Assembly: GCF_020535545.1 (NCBI RefSeq)
Contig: NZ_CP084754.1
Location: 186,001-250,000, forward strand
Source: Roseateles sp. XES5
GTDB taxonomy: Bacteria; Pseudomonadota; Alphaproteobacteria; Rhizobiales; Rhizobiaceae
DNA: 64,000 nt
Reading direction: 5' to 3'
Shown here: piece by piece, positions 44,061-53,009 of the stretch
How the letters are laid out: each line of letters begins with the position of its first letter
Position numbering within the stretch: the first letter of the stretch is position 1
Position numbers and translations under genes: made by a program
Notes under the pieces: generated by a model
What the model was told of the DNA's origin: nothing
The model's input: only the letters and a program-made list of their open reading frames with translations
The model's database searches: none

Positions 44061-44888
44061 CTAGAGCCGCCCCTTCCAGGGGATCAGCACCTTTTCGAGG
44101 TAGCGGATCAGAAGGTCGAAGGCGAAGGCGAAGATGCCGATGATGAGGATGCCCATGATCACGGTATCGCTTTCGAGGTTTTCGGCCGCATTGAGCACCA
44201 TGAAGCCGAGGCCGCGGTTGGCCGCCACCATTTCGGCGGCCACCAGGGTCGTCCAGCCGACGCCGATGCCGATGCGCATGCCGGTGAAGATTTCCGGCAG
44301 GGCGGCCTTCATGATCACCTGGCTGATGACCTGCCCGCGGGTTGCGCCCATGGCATAGGCGGCGTGGATCTGTTCCGTCGAGACCGAGCGCACCCCGGCC
44401 CGTGCGGCAATGGCCATCGGCGCGAAGATCGCCAGGAAGATGAGGAAGACCTTCGGGAATTCACCGATGCCGAGCCAGATGATGACCAGCGGCAGATAGG
44501 CGAGCGGCGGCAGCGGGCGGTAGAATTCGATGATCGGATCGAACAGGCCGCGCACGAACCGATTGACGCCCATCAGGATGCCGATCGGCACGGCCAGGAC
44601 CAGCGCCAGCGCGAAGGCGCCGAAGACACGGGCAATACTGGCCAGCGTATGCTGCGTGAGGGTGGAGTTGGAGACCCCGTCCGTCAGCGCCAGCATGAAC
44701 TTGTCCCAGACCGCCAGCGGCGATGGCAGGAACAGCGGCTTGACCCAACCCGATTCCGTGACAAGGAACCAGAGCGCGATGAGCACGAGGGACGTCATCA
44801 GGCTGATCATCCCGCTGGCGCCGTCGCCGGGGGCGCCGAAGATCTTGCCCGCCTTTGCGGGCTTGGCACGGGTCACACGGTCAAGCAT
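44061..44888 (-). CDS. tauC: taurine ABC transporter permease
   Basis: A 275-residue inner-membrane permease with six spans and the EAA-like loop HAAYAMGATRGQVISQVIMKAALPEIFTGMRIGIGVGWTTLVAAEM. ATG at 44888 lies within the end of tauB, preceded by GGAGGTGG, giving an eight-base overlap and coupling. Belongs to the SsuC/TauC group. Imports taurine with TauA and TauB. Confidence 0.9.
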   Translation of the reverse strand: MLDRVTRAKPAKAGKIFGAPGDGASGMISLMTSLVLIALWFLVTESGWVKPLFLPSPLAVWDKFMLALTDGVSNSTLTQHTLASIARVFGAFALALVLAVPIGILMGVNRFVRGLFDPIIEFYRPLPPLAYLPLVIIWLGIGEFPKVFLIFLAIFAPMAIAARAGVRSVSTEQIHAAYAMGATRGQVISQVIMKAALPEIFTGMRIGIGVGWTTLVAAEMVAANRGLGFMVLNAAENLESDTVIMGILIIGIFAFAFDLLIRYLEKVLIPWKGRL

Positions 44889-45693
44889 GGGCCACCTCCG
44901 GATTGCCGGACGCTCGCTCGTCGCCATAGATGATGCCCAGAACCTCTTCGCGCATGCGGATGAATTCGGGGCTGGACTTGATGGCGCGGGCATTGCCCTC
45001 CGCGAGGAACCGGCGATTGAAATCGAGTTCGTAGGTATGGGTGATGCGGCCGGGGCGCGGCGACATGACGATCAGCCGCGAACCGAGGAAAAGCGCCTCT
45101 TCCACGCTGTGCGTGATGAAGAAGAACATCTTGTTGGTGAGCTGCCAGACCTTCAGCAGGAGTTCCTGGATGGTTTCGCGGGTCAGCGCGTCGAGTGCGG
45201 CCATCGGCTCGTCCATCAGCAGCATGGCCGGATCGCAGGTCAGCGCCCGGGCGATGCCGACGCGCTGCTGCATGCCGCCGGACAGATGATAGATCATGTG
45301 GCGGTGGAAATCCTGCAGGCCGACGAGCGCGAGGTTCTTGGTCGCCAGCTCCCGCCGCGTCGCCTTGTCGACGCCGCGCAGCTTGAGGCCGAATTCGGTG
45401 TTCTCGATGACGTTCAGCCACGGCAGGAGCGCGTGCTTCTGGAACACCACGCCGCGTTCGGCACCGGGGCCGTTGACCCGGTGGTTGCCGAGCGAGATAT
45501 CGCCGTCCGATGGCGCCATGAAGCCCGCCATCAGATTGAGCAGCGTCGTCTTCCCGCAGCCCGACGCTCCGAGCGCGACGACGAAGTCACCGCTGTTGAT
45601 GGTGAGATTGACCCCCTTAAGGGCGATTACCGCCTGATCCGAGTAAAGGCCCGGATAAGTTAGACTGATGTTCCTGACACTAAGCGTTTCCAT
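44881..45693 (-). CDS. tauB: taurine ABC transporter ATPase
   Basis: A 270-residue ABC ATPase of the nitrate/sulfonate/taurine group. Walker A GASGCGKTT, Q-loop VFQKHALLPWLNV, signature LSGGMQQRVGIARAL, Walker B LLMDEPMAALD and the switch His in FITHSVEEA are intact. A characteristic C-terminal extension follows (FNRRFL, SPEFIRMREEVLGIIYG). Encoded between tauA and tauC. Confidence 0.92.
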   Translation of the reverse strand: METLSVRNISLTYPGLYSDQAVIALKGVNLTINSGDFVVALGASGCGKTTLLNLMAGFMAPSDGDISLGNHRVNGPGAERGVVFQKHALLPWLNVIENTEFGLKLRGVDKATRRELATKNLALVGLQDFHRHMIYHLSGGMQQRVGIARALTCDPAMLLMDEPMAALDALTRETIQELLLKVWQLTNKMFFFITHSVEEALFLGSRLIVMSPRPGRITHTYELDFNRRFLAEGNARAIKSSPEFIRMREEVLGIIYGDERASGNPEVAHA

Positions 45694-45754
45694 GCGACAT
45701 GCCTCCCTGCACCTCGGTCACGGGTCGTATAGAGTTCTCGTGCAACTCCCAACG

Positions 45755-45790
45755 CGAAACGGCCCGGCCGGTTTCGCTGGAACTGCTCTA
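45755..45790. repeat. short RIME-like remnant in the tauA-tauB gap
   Basis: The gap carries GCGAAACGGCCCGGCCGGTTTCGCTGGAACTGCTC, which resembles half of the GAGCAATTCC-class rhizobial repeats (read on the minus strand it starts GAGCAGTTCCAGCGAAA). Only one half is recognisable. Confidence 0.4.
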
Positions 45791-45803
45791 TGAGATGAAG
45801 GTG

Positions 45804-45830
45804 GCACCGGCCGGCCGAAGCGGCCGGTGC
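45804..45830 (-). terminator. stem-loop downstream of tauA
   Basis: Perfect 10-base-pair stem GCACCGGCCG / CGGCCGGTGC with a seven-base loop, 18 bases past the tauA stop and without a T run. Such structures after binding-protein genes commonly stabilise the upstream message and reduce expression of the membrane components. Confidence 0.6.
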
Positions 45831-45848
45831 AAGAGCGGCGGATGCGCG

Positions 45849-46865
45849 TTATTTCGCGGCCGCGTTGGCAAAATCGGCATTCACGAAAGGCGCGTAGTCG
45901 TCGAGCGCCTGGCCGATCTGCTTCTGCTCGACGAGGAATTTCGCGCTTTCATTGAGCGCGCGGGTCGCCCCGCCGCCGAGCCATGTATCGGATGCCTGCT
46001 CGTCGGCATTCGGGAAGGAAAGCAGCCCCAGCGCCTCGACCGTGCTCGGGCCGTCGCCGCCGATCAGCTTGACGATGCCCTGCACCGGCGCGGAATCCGC
46101 CGTCCAGCTTGCCTTGTTGGTGTTGTAGTCGGAGTAGGACTGGGCCAGCACCTTGGTGAAGGCTTCCATCAGCTTGGGGTTTTCCGCCGCCCAGGCCTTG
46201 TCGACGACCAGGCCGTCGAAGGTCGGTACGCTCGCCGCGCCGATGACCTCGCTGTCGGAGATCGTCTTGCCGGTCTTCAGGATTTCCGAGAGCGCCGGCG
46301 GCCACACATAGGCCGCATCGATATCGCCGCGCTGCCAGGCGGCAACGATCTGCGGCGGCTTCAGGTTGAGGATTTCGACCTCCTTCGGATCGACCTTCCA
46401 CACCTCGTTCATGCCGACGAGAAGATGGAAATGCGAGGTGGAAACGAAGGGAACGGCAACCTTCTTGCCCTTGAGGTCTTCCGGCTTCTCGATGCCCGAA
46501 CCGTCACGGGCGACCAGCGCCTCGGACTTGCCGATATTGTCGAGGATCCAGAAAAGCTGCAGGTCGACGCCGCGGGTGGCGGCAGCCGCCGTACCGGTGG
46601 AGCCGAGCACGCCGATCGGGACGTCGCCCGAGGCGAGCGCCGTCGTGATGTCGCCGGCCGACGAGAACTGGCGCCAGTCGATGGCATAACCCGCCTCCTT
46701 GGCGGCCGCATCGAAGCGGCCGTCGGCAATGGCGGCGACGAACGGGCCGACGATCTGCTGGTAACCGACGACAAGCCGGGTTTCAGCGTAAGCGAAACCT
46801 GACGCAAAAAGCCCTGCCACGATGCTCGTCGTGGCCGCCAGGCCATGGATAGTCCTGAAACGCAT
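45849..46865 (-). CDS. tauA: taurine ABC transporter substrate-binding protein
   Basis: A 338-residue periplasmic binding protein with a Sec signal peptide ending near AYA-ETRL. Start at 46865 has AGGAGGAGAGC. LVVGYQQIVGPF, GDITTALASGDVPIGVLGSTGTAAAATRGVDLQLFWI, LKGKKVAVPFVSTSHFHLL and AAWQRGDIDAAYVWPPAL are typical of TauA. First gene of the taurine operon, divergent from tauR over TauR-type boxes. Confidence 0.93.
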   Translation of the reverse strand: MRFRTIHGLAATTSIVAGLFASGFAYAETRLVVGYQQIVGPFVAAIADGRFDAAAKEAGYAIDWRQFSSAGDITTALASGDVPIGVLGSTGTAAAATRGVDLQLFWILDNIGKSEALVARDGSGIEKPEDLKGKKVAVPFVSTSHFHLLVGMNEVWKVDPKEVEILNLKPPQIVAAWQRGDIDAAYVWPPALSEILKTGKTISDSEVIGAASVPTFDGLVVDKAWAAENPKLMEAFTKVLAQSYSDYNTNKASWTADSAPVQGIVKLIGGDGPSTVEALGLLSFPNADEQASDTWLGGGATRALNESAKFLVEQKQIGQALDDYAPFVNADFANAAAK

Positions 46866-46942
46866 GCTCTCCTCCTTTTGATGATCCCCGCCGACTGTGC
46901 CGGTCTTGTGGGTATAGAGATAAGACTGGTATCCCACTTGCG

Positions 46943-46977
46943 TTATATCCAGTTTGGAAGTTGAATAAATCCAGTTT
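46943..46977. promoter_or_regulatory. direct-repeat TauR boxes in the tauA-tauR intergenic region
   Basis: TATATCCAGTTT (46944-46955) and TAAATCCAGTTT (46966-46977) are direct repeats 22 bases apart. On the other strand they read AAACTGGATATA and AAACTGGATTTA, close to the CTGGACTTAA-like direct repeats reported (recalled from memory) for Rhodobacter TauR. A further CTGGTATC lies at 46925-46932 in the opposite orientation. Position fits control of both genes. Confidence 0.7.
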
Positions 46978-46988
46978 AGGGAGGCGCC

Positions 46989-48500
46989 GTGCAAACCCAC
47001 GTCTCGGAGACGATCTTCTTCATCGACAGGGAAAGCGGGCTCGGCCTGCAGGCCCAGCTTCGCGAAACGGTCGCCTCCGCCGTGGTCGCCGGCCGAATAC
47101 AGCCGGGTGCCCAGCTACCCTCGACACGCCGGCTCGCGGCCTATCTGCACATCTCGCGCATCACCGTGACGCTCGCCTATCAGGAGCTGGTCTCGCAGGG
47201 CTATGTGGAGGCGGTGGACCGCAGCTCCTACCGCATCGCCCGCAATCCCCCGGGCCGCAGCCTCGAAGGCGAGCGCCCCGCGTCCGGCGCGCCGCCGGTG
47301 GACTGGACGCGCAAGGTGACGATGGATTTCAGCGTGGTGCGGCAGGTCGAGAAGCCGCTCGACTGGCGGCGCTATCCCTACCCGTTCCTCTATGGCCAGA
47401 TGGACCCTACGCTCTTCGACCTCAATGGCTGGCGCGACTGCGCCCGCCGGGCGCTCGCCCGCGAGGACTTCATCCTGATGGCGAGCGATTTCGCCGCCGC
47501 CGACGATGTGCGGCTCGTCAACTACATCTGTTCACGCACCCTGCCGCGGCGCGGCATCAAGGCCAATCCGGACGAGATTCTCGTTACCGTCGGCGCGCAG
47601 AACGCCCTGTGGATCGTCACCCGGCTGATCCTCGAAAATGGCGCCACCGCCGTTTGCGAGAACCCCTGCCATCCCGATATCAGCGCCTCGCTGCTGCTCA
47701 GCGGCGCCCATGTCGCGACCGTCGACGTCGATGGGGAAGGCCTGCCGCCGGACGAGCTGCCGGAGGGAACCGACGCCGTCTTCGTCACGCCCAGCCATCA
47801 TTCGCCGACGGGCGCGACCATGCCGATCGACCGTCGCGTGCGACTGCTGCAGGCGGCGACGGAGAAGGACTTCATCATCGTCGAGGACGACTACGAATTC
47901 GAGATCAGCTTCCTCGCCCCGCCCTCTCCGGCCCTGAAAGCCTTCGATACGGCGGGCCGCGTGCTCTATATCGGCAGCTTCTCCAAGTCGCTCTTCCCGG
48001 GGTTGCGGCTCGGCTATCTGGTGGCGCCGGCGCCCTTCATCCGCAAGGCGCGGGCGATGCGCTCGCTGATGCTGCGCCATCCGCCCGGCCACCTGCAACG
48101 CACGGCCGCCTATTTTCTCGCCCTCGGCCACTATGATGCCGTGCTGCACCGCATGCGCACGGAATATCACAAACGGCACGTGCTGATGGCCGAGAGCCTG
48201 CAACGCGAAGGCCTTGCCGTGGCCGGCGCTTCGGCCTTCGGCGGCACGTCGTTCTGGATGGAGGGGCCGCAGGGGCTCGATGCCGATCGGCTGGTACAGG
48301 AGCTGCGCCACGACGGCGTGCTCGTCGAATCCGGCTCGCCCTTCTTCCCGCGCAGCGACGCGCCCTGTCGCTTCTTCCGCATGGGCTATTCCTCGATCCC
48401 CCGGGAAAATATTCCCGAGGGCATCGCCCGTGTCCGCGCCGGCATCGACCGCCTCATGGAGCGGCCGAATGCACTCATGCAGGACGGCGCAGCGAACTAG
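46989..48500 (+). CDS. tauR: MocR/GntR-type regulator of taurine catabolism
   Basis: A 503-residue MocR-type regulator: N-terminal GntR winged helix (LQAQLRETVASAVVAGRIQPGAQLPSTRRLAAYLHISRITVTLAYQELVSQGYV) and a C-terminal aminotransferase-like domain binding PLP, with the Schiff-base Lys in GSFSKSLFPGLRLGY and the EDDYEFE segment. GTG start at 46989 has GGGAGG seven bases before it. Divergent from tauA. TauR activates taurine genes in the presence of taurine in related bacteria. Confidence 0.92.
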   Translation: MQTHVSETIFFIDRESGLGLQAQLRETVASAVVAGRIQPGAQLPSTRRLAAYLHISRITVTLAYQELVSQGYVEAVDRSSYRIARNPPGRSLEGERPASGAPPVDWTRKVTMDFSVVRQVEKPLDWRRYPYPFLYGQMDPTLFDLNGWRDCARRALAREDFILMASDFAAADDVRLVNYICSRTLPRRGIKANPDEILVTVGAQNALWIVTRLILENGATAVCENPCHPDISASLLLSGAHVATVDVDGEGLPPDELPEGTDAVFVTPSHHSPTGATMPIDRRVRLLQAATEKDFIIVEDDYEFEISFLAPPSPALKAFDTAGRVLYIGSFSKSLFPGLRLGYLVAPAPFIRKARAMRSLMLRHPPGHLQRTAAYFLALGHYDAVLHRMRTEYHKRHVLMAESLQREGLAVAGASAFGGTSFWMEGPQGLDADRLVQELRHDGVLVESGSPFFPRSDAPCRFFRMGYSSIPRENIPEGIARVRAGIDRLMERPNALMQDGAAN

Positions 48501-48526
48501 CATGGAGGTCAGCCGAGCGGCTTGCC

Positions 48527-49174
48527 TCAGTCGATCGACAGGAAATTGCCGTCGCGGTCGAACCAGCAATTGAAGAAGGCGGTGCGGCCACGGTCGGGGT
48601 AGTTGCCCTGAACGACGTAGCGGCCGCCGCTGCGGAAGGCCATGTTCGTGGTGATGCGCGACGGGCGCACACCGAACTCCGCCGACGCCTCGCCGCGGCA
48701 GAAGGCCGAAAGCGCTTCCAGCGGAACCCCGGCAGGGCGGCGACGCGGCCGGTTTTCGCCATAGCCGTTGCCGCTGCCATTGCCATAACCGTCACCGTCG
48801 TCGTTGCCCTCGACCTGCGAGGAGCGGCCGTTGCGCAGCCGGCAGACGCCATTGGCCCCGCCGCGTGCGGTATAGGAAATTTCCGGCGTACCATCCGGAT
48901 TGACCGACACCGAGACGGTCACCCGGCCAAGCCGCGCTTCGTAGTAGTCGCGGCTGAAGCGCTTCAACCGGGCCTGCTGGCCATTGATGAAGACCGGACC
49001 GCCATCATCGGCATGAACTTCGATGCGGCCGGGGCAGACGGCGTTGAAGAAGGGAACCTCTGCCTGGGCGGGGCCTGCAAGCCAGGAGGCGGTGACGGCG
49101 AGAACGGCGGTTGCGAGCAATTTCTTCAAGGGTGTTTTCCCGGTTTGCGGAACGAAGTCGTGATTTGCGTACAT
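48527..49174 (-). CDS. secreted hypothetical protein with Gly/Asn/Asp-rich linker
   Basis: A 215-residue protein with a hydrophobic export signal (LKKLLATAVLAVTASWLAGPAQA). The start is uncertain: ATG 49174 is used, but a TTG about 45 bases downstream would give a tidier signal peptide. Two beta-rich domains with paired cysteines (AVCPGRIEV...GVCRL and AFCRGEASA...FNCWFD) are joined by a low-complexity stretch rich in D, G and N and ending in RPRRRP. No family is recognised. Convergent with tauR; standalone. Periplasmic or surface location is inferred. Confidence 0.55.
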   Translation of the reverse strand: MYANHDFVPQTGKTPLKKLLATAVLAVTASWLAGPAQAEVPFFNAVCPGRIEVHADDGGPVFINGQQARLKRFSRDYYEARLGRVTVSVSVNPDGTPEISYTARGGANGVCRLRNGRSSQVEGNDDGDGYGNGSGNGYGENRPRRRPAGVPLEALSAFCRGEASAEFGVRPSRITTNMAFRSGGRYVVQGNYPDRGRTAFFNCWFDRDGNFLSID

Positions 49175-49241
49175 TGCCGCTGCGCGCCGGAATTGCAATC
49201 CACAGCAACGTCTTGCGCTCGCCTATCAAAACAAGGCCTTT

Positions 49242-50084
49242 TCAGCGCGCGACCGTCTTCAGGCCGGCCAGGGCCTCCTGCACGTCGCGGCGTCCCTCGG
49301 CGGCATCCGGATAGACGGCATAGGCCGGATAGGGGAACGCGGGCGCGCCCTCCACCCGTTCGAGTGCGCCGGAGGCAAGATAGGGTGCGGCCGTCTTCTG
49401 GCGGAAATACCCCATGCCGCCGGCACGCAGGATGTAGTGCAGGGCGAGCGGGCCGAAGCCGACCTGAAGCGCCGGCTCGGCGAAACCCGCCTGTCCGAAA
49501 CCACCCTGCCCCGCGAATTGCGCGCCCCAGTCCACATGGACATATTCCGGCTCGCCGCTATCGCCCAGAACGGGCGCCTTGCGCACCAGCACCAGCTGTT
49601 CCTCCTCCACCAATTCGATCTTGAAGCCCGGCATCAGTTTCGGCGCATAGAGCACCGCGATATCCAGCACCCCGGTGCGCAATTGCTCGAGCAACTGGTC
49701 GGGCACGCCGACATCGGCATGGATGGCGATCTCGGGACAATGCCCCTTCATCCAGACCAGCCAGTCGAGCAACAGCGGGTTCCACAGGCTGATTTCCCCA
49801 CCCACCGCCACGACGCTGGTGCGCCCCGGCGGCACGGTCAACTGCTGGCGCGCCCGCTCCCACACCTGCACGAAGGATTGCGCGAAACGCACGAATTCCC
49901 GCCCCGCCGCCGTCAGCGCCGCGCCGTTGCGCGTGCGCACGAAGAGCCTGCGTCCCAGCGCCTCCTCCAGCGTGCGGATACGGGCGCTGACCGTCGTCTG
50001 GGTGACATGCAGCCGCTCGGAGGCTTTCAGGAAGCTGCCGGTATGGACGATCTCGAGAAAGGTGCGGGCGCGGTCGATGTCCAT
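49242..50084 (-). CDS. LysR-family regulator
   Basis: A 280-residue LysR-type regulator. The N-terminal helix-turn-helix MDIDRARTFLEIVHTGSFLKASERLHVTQTTVSARIRTLEEALGRRLF is canonical. The effector domain contains YILRAGGMGYFRQ. It is downstream of an orphan solute-binding protein gene in the same direction but separated by a strong terminator, so it has its own promoter (50085-50168 is AT-rich before the start). Target genes unknown. Confidence 0.87.
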   Translation of the reverse strand: MDIDRARTFLEIVHTGSFLKASERLHVTQTTVSARIRTLEEALGRRLFVRTRNGAALTAAGREFVRFAQSFVQVWERARQQLTVPPGRTSVVAVGGEISLWNPLLLDWLVWMKGHCPEIAIHADVGVPDQLLEQLRTGVLDIAVLYAPKLMPGFKIELVEEEQLVLVRKAPVLGDSGEPEYVHVDWGAQFAGQGGFGQAGFAEPALQVGFGPLALHYILRAGGMGYFRQKTAAPYLASGALERVEGAPAFPYPAYAVYPDAAEGRRDVQEALAGLKTVAR

Positions 50085-50168
50085 CAGGGAGCCTCAATCA
50101 ATACAAAATTCTTGGTTTCATAGCACATTGAATGCCGTCTTTATCCAGCCATGGCGACACAGACAGGA

Positions 50169-50194
50169 AAGCCGCCGGATCGCTCCGGCGGCTT
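50169..50194 (-). terminator. terminator after the orphan binding protein
   Basis: Perfect 11-base-pair stem AAGCCGCCGGA / TCCGGCGGCTT with a four-base loop, followed on the minus strand by TTCCTGTCTGTG. Confidence 0.78.
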
Positions 50195-50218
50195 CTCAGG
50201 TCTTGTCTTCGGGAGAGT

Positions 50219-51298
50219 TTACACTTTGACCGGCTTGGCGCGTTCTTCGAGCGGCGGCAGGAAGGCGCGGATGAAGATGGCCTCGGCTTTCGGCGTGCGC
50301 GGCAGGCGGCAGGCGTCGACCATCAGGCTGATCGAACGCGCGATGCGTTTGTCGTCGGCATCGCCGATACCGTGGATCGCGCCTTCCGGATGCGCCATTT
50401 CCACGCGCAGCGTGCCCATCAGGCGCGGGCCGTCCACCTCGCGGCGGAACTTCGGCGCCATCTTGGCCACGGCGTCGAGCGCGGCTTCCGGATCCTTGAA
50501 GGTCTCGATGATGCCGCGGTTGACGGCGGCGACCAGCCCCTTCACGGCCTCCGGGTTGTTGGCGATGAAGTCCGGCGTCATCATCAGGGCATTGCCGTAG
50601 AATTCGGGCACAAGATCCTGGAACTCAAGGAAATCCAGCGTCTCGCGGCCATCGATATCGATGCTTCTGAGGGCGGCGATGATGGTGTTGACGAACCCGA
50701 AGACCCCGTCGACATTGCCGTCAACGACCTCCTTTGCATTGGCCGCCATGCTGGCGTTGGAGCGCAGGATATGCACGTCGTTGGGATCGATGCCGCCGAG
50801 CTTGGCGTAGGGCGGGAAGGCCTCGATGGCCGCGTCGATCGGATGACCGATGATCACCTTGTCCTTGAGGTCTTTCACGTCCTTGATCGGCCCGCCCTTG
50901 CGCACGCCGATCGTCAGCGGCGTCGTGTTGAAGGCAATGTGCACCGCCGTCGGGCAGTTCTTCGGCTTGAGGGCGGCGAGCTTGATGAGCGCGTTCATGT
51001 CGCCGTAGCCGCCGTCATACCCCTCTTGCACGATGCGGGTGACGACCGAGGCCGCACCGTCGCCCGGGGAAAACTCAACATCCAGTCCGGCATCCCTGAA
51101 ATAGCCCCGCTCATGGGCAAGGCAGAAGAAGGCATGCGGGCCGGAAATGCCGCCGTTGAGCAGCAGCCGGACCTTCAGCAGATTGCCGGCATTGCCGCTT
51201 GCCGCGGCTGCCGCCTGGGCAAACAGCGGGGCTGCCGCCGAGGCGAGAACGGCTGCGCCGCCGATTGCCTTGAAGATGCCACGTCGGGTCGTTTTCAT
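50219..51298 (-). CDS. orphan Tat-exported ABC substrate-binding protein (NMT1/SsuA-like)
   Basis: A 359-residue periplasmic binding protein. ATG at 51298 with GGGAGGACG upstream opens a twin-arginine signal (TTRRGIFKAIGGAAVLASA). The mature part has LLLNGGISGPHAFFCLAHERGYFRDAGLDVEFSPGDGAASVVTRIVQEGYDGGYGDMNALI, typical of NMT1/sulfonate/nitrate-type binding proteins. No permease or ATPase gene is adjacent, so it must share a distant transporter or act as a sensor. A LysR gene follows after a terminator. Confidence 0.82.
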   Translation of the reverse strand: MKTTRRGIFKAIGGAAVLASAAAPLFAQAAAAASGNAGNLLKVRLLLNGGISGPHAFFCLAHERGYFRDAGLDVEFSPGDGAASVVTRIVQEGYDGGYGDMNALIKLAALKPKNCPTAVHIAFNTTPLTIGVRKGGPIKDVKDLKDKVIIGHPIDAAIEAFPPYAKLGGIDPNDVHILRSNASMAANAKEVVDGNVDGVFGFVNTIIAALRSIDIDGRETLDFLEFQDLVPEFYGNALMMTPDFIANNPEAVKGLVAAVNRGIIETFKDPEAALDAVAKMAPKFRREVDGPRLMGTLRVEMAHPEGAIHGIGDADDKRIARSISLMVDACRLPRTPKAEAIFIRAFLPPLEERAKPVKV

Positions 51299-51457
51299 GC
51301 GCGTCCTCCCTTTTGGCCGCGCGCAACGCGAAACGGCCCTCCATCCTGGGAGGAGCATCGCCCTTTCCCGCATTGCCGTCCATGTCAGACTTTGCAACGA
51401 CGCATTGCCGAAATCAGGATGGAGGCTTCACTGGGCCGATCTTCACCGGCCCGCCCC

Positions 51458-52069
51458 TCACTGAAATGTGTGATCGGCGGGAACCATCTGCGTTTCGATG
51501 GCGAAGGTCACCTCGTCGCTGAGATCGGGAATAGCGAAGCCGAGACCCCATTGGCTGCGGCGGATGCTGCCGGTCGCCGAAAAGCCGACCTTCGGAATGC
51601 CCATCATCGGGTGTTCGGCCATGGAGCCATTGAAGGTGACGTCGAGCACTGCCGGATGCGTCTCGCCGCGGAAGGTGAGAAGCCCTTCCACCGTGCCGGT
51701 CCGTTCGCCCGTCACGCGGACCGCCTTCGAGACGAAGGTGATCGGCTTGCCGGCGAGGAAGGTCTCGTCGCCGCCGATCTTGGCGTCGAAATCGACCTGT
51801 TCAGGCCAGGGGAAATCGGTGCGGACCGACAGCGGATCGACCGTGACGGAGAGCGTCGAAGCCTCCGGCTTTTCCGGATTCCAGTCGAGGCGCGCATCGA
51901 CCCTCGTGAAGCGCGCCGTATAGTGCGACAGGCCGAAATGGCTGAAGGACCAGTTGAAGCTCGAATGGGAGGGATCGGTCTTGTAGGCGCCGGCCGGCGC
52001 CGCGTCGCCGGCAAAGGCGAGCGCCGGGCTCATGGCGAGGCCGAGGGAGAATGCGATCATGCGCAGCAT
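51458..52069 (-). CDS. YceI-family periplasmic protein
   Basis: A 203-residue YceI protein. ATG at 52069 (AAGGAAA upstream) opens a signal peptide ending AFA-GDAA. YKTDPSHSSFNWSFSHFGLSHYTARFTRVDARLDWNPE, FLAGKPITFVSKAVRVTG and TGSIRRSQWGLGFAIPDLSDEVTFAIETQ are characteristic of the lipocalin-like isoprenoid-binding fold. Last of three minus-strand genes with an N-acetyltransferase and a cupin. Proposed carrier of a polyisoprenoid or quinone-like lipid. Confidence 0.9.
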   Translation of the reverse strand: MLRMIAFSLGLAMSPALAFAGDAAPAGAYKTDPSHSSFNWSFSHFGLSHYTARFTRVDARLDWNPEKPEASTLSVTVDPLSVRTDFPWPEQVDFDAKIGGDETFLAGKPITFVSKAVRVTGERTGTVEGLLTFRGETHPAVLDVTFNGSMAEHPMMGIPKVGFSATGSIRRSQWGLGFAIPDLSDEVTFAIETQMVPADHTFQ

Positions 52070-52109
52070 GGATGTTTCCTTGAATGTGCGGGTTGAGAAA
52101 GGTTCGGGA

Positions 52110-52955
52110 TCAGGCGGCCTTGTCTCGGCCGATGGACTGGATCCTGTCCCAGACGCGCGCGGGCCGCGGGACGTCGAGGTCGAAGACGGTCTCGAACGTC
52201 TCGGCGAGATGGTCCGCGCTCGTGATGCGGCGCTCCTGCGCGGCAATCGGCGTCACGATGCGCAGGCGGTCGTTCTGCAGGGCGACATAGCCTTCGGCAG
52301 TGTGGCGCAGGACCGCCAGCGCATGGGTGAAGGGCGAGCCCGCATCCTGCATCAGCCAGGCCTGCGTTGCCGCAAGCGCGGCCTCGTCGCTGTGATCGGC
52401 GCGGAAATCGAAACTTTTGGCAATGCCCTGCGCATGGTTGTTGAAGCGCAGCCAGCCGTCGGCGGTCGGCACGATGGAAAAATCGAAGCCGCGCTGGCTG
52501 AACGGCCCGACGGCGAGCGGCACGGGGGCGATGATGGCGTCGGCGACGCCGACCTCGGCAAGATAGGGCCGGTCGAGATCGACCCTGAGGGTCAGGTGAT
52601 TGCCGATGGCCGCATCGCCGAGTTTCTCCCGGTCGACACCGCCGCACAGCCGCGTGACGTAAAAGCCGAGGGTGTCGAGCGCCGCGCCGAAAAGCCCGTT
52701 CATCTCGTAGCACCAGCCGCCGCGCCTGCCCTCGACCATCTTGGCAAAGGCGGATGCCGGAGCAATTGCGTTCGGCCAGCCCATGAAGGCGTCGAGCGCC
52801 TCCCAGGTGAAGGCCATGAGATGGGCGCGGTGCAACCGTGACAGGCCGGCGAAATCGAGAGACACCGGCCGTTCGACGCCGATCCTCTCGAGATAGGCGT
52901 CCAACTGGCGGGCGGTGAGGGTCATTGCATTTTCGTTCGAAGGCGCGTGTGCCAT
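52110..52955 (-). CDS. nat: arylamine N-acetyltransferase
   Basis: A 281-residue NAT. Catalytic Cys82 in RRGGWCYEMNGLF and His120 in GNHLTLRV are present. The aspartate of the usual D-V-G-F-G motif is Glu134 (YLAEVGVAD), a conservative change in the triad. Start at 52955 is supported by AAAGGAGACCGAAGG. The family transfers acetyl from acetyl-CoA to arylamines and hydrazines. Sits between cupin and YceI genes in one direction. Confidence 0.88.
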   Translation of the reverse strand: MAHAPSNENAMTLTARQLDAYLERIGVERPVSLDFAGLSRLHRAHLMAFTWEALDAFMGWPNAIAPASAFAKMVEGRRGGWCYEMNGLFGAALDTLGFYVTRLCGGVDREKLGDAAIGNHLTLRVDLDRPYLAEVGVADAIIAPVPLAVGPFSQRGFDFSIVPTADGWLRFNNHAQGIAKSFDFRADHSDEAALAATQAWLMQDAGSPFTHALAVLRHTAEGYVALQNDRLRIVTPIAAQERRITSADHLAETFETVFDLDVPRPARVWDRIQSIGRDKAA

Positions 52956-53009
52956 CCTTCGGTCTCCTTTCGATGAACCGTTTAGGTGGTGAGGGGTGTT
53001 GACGATGGA

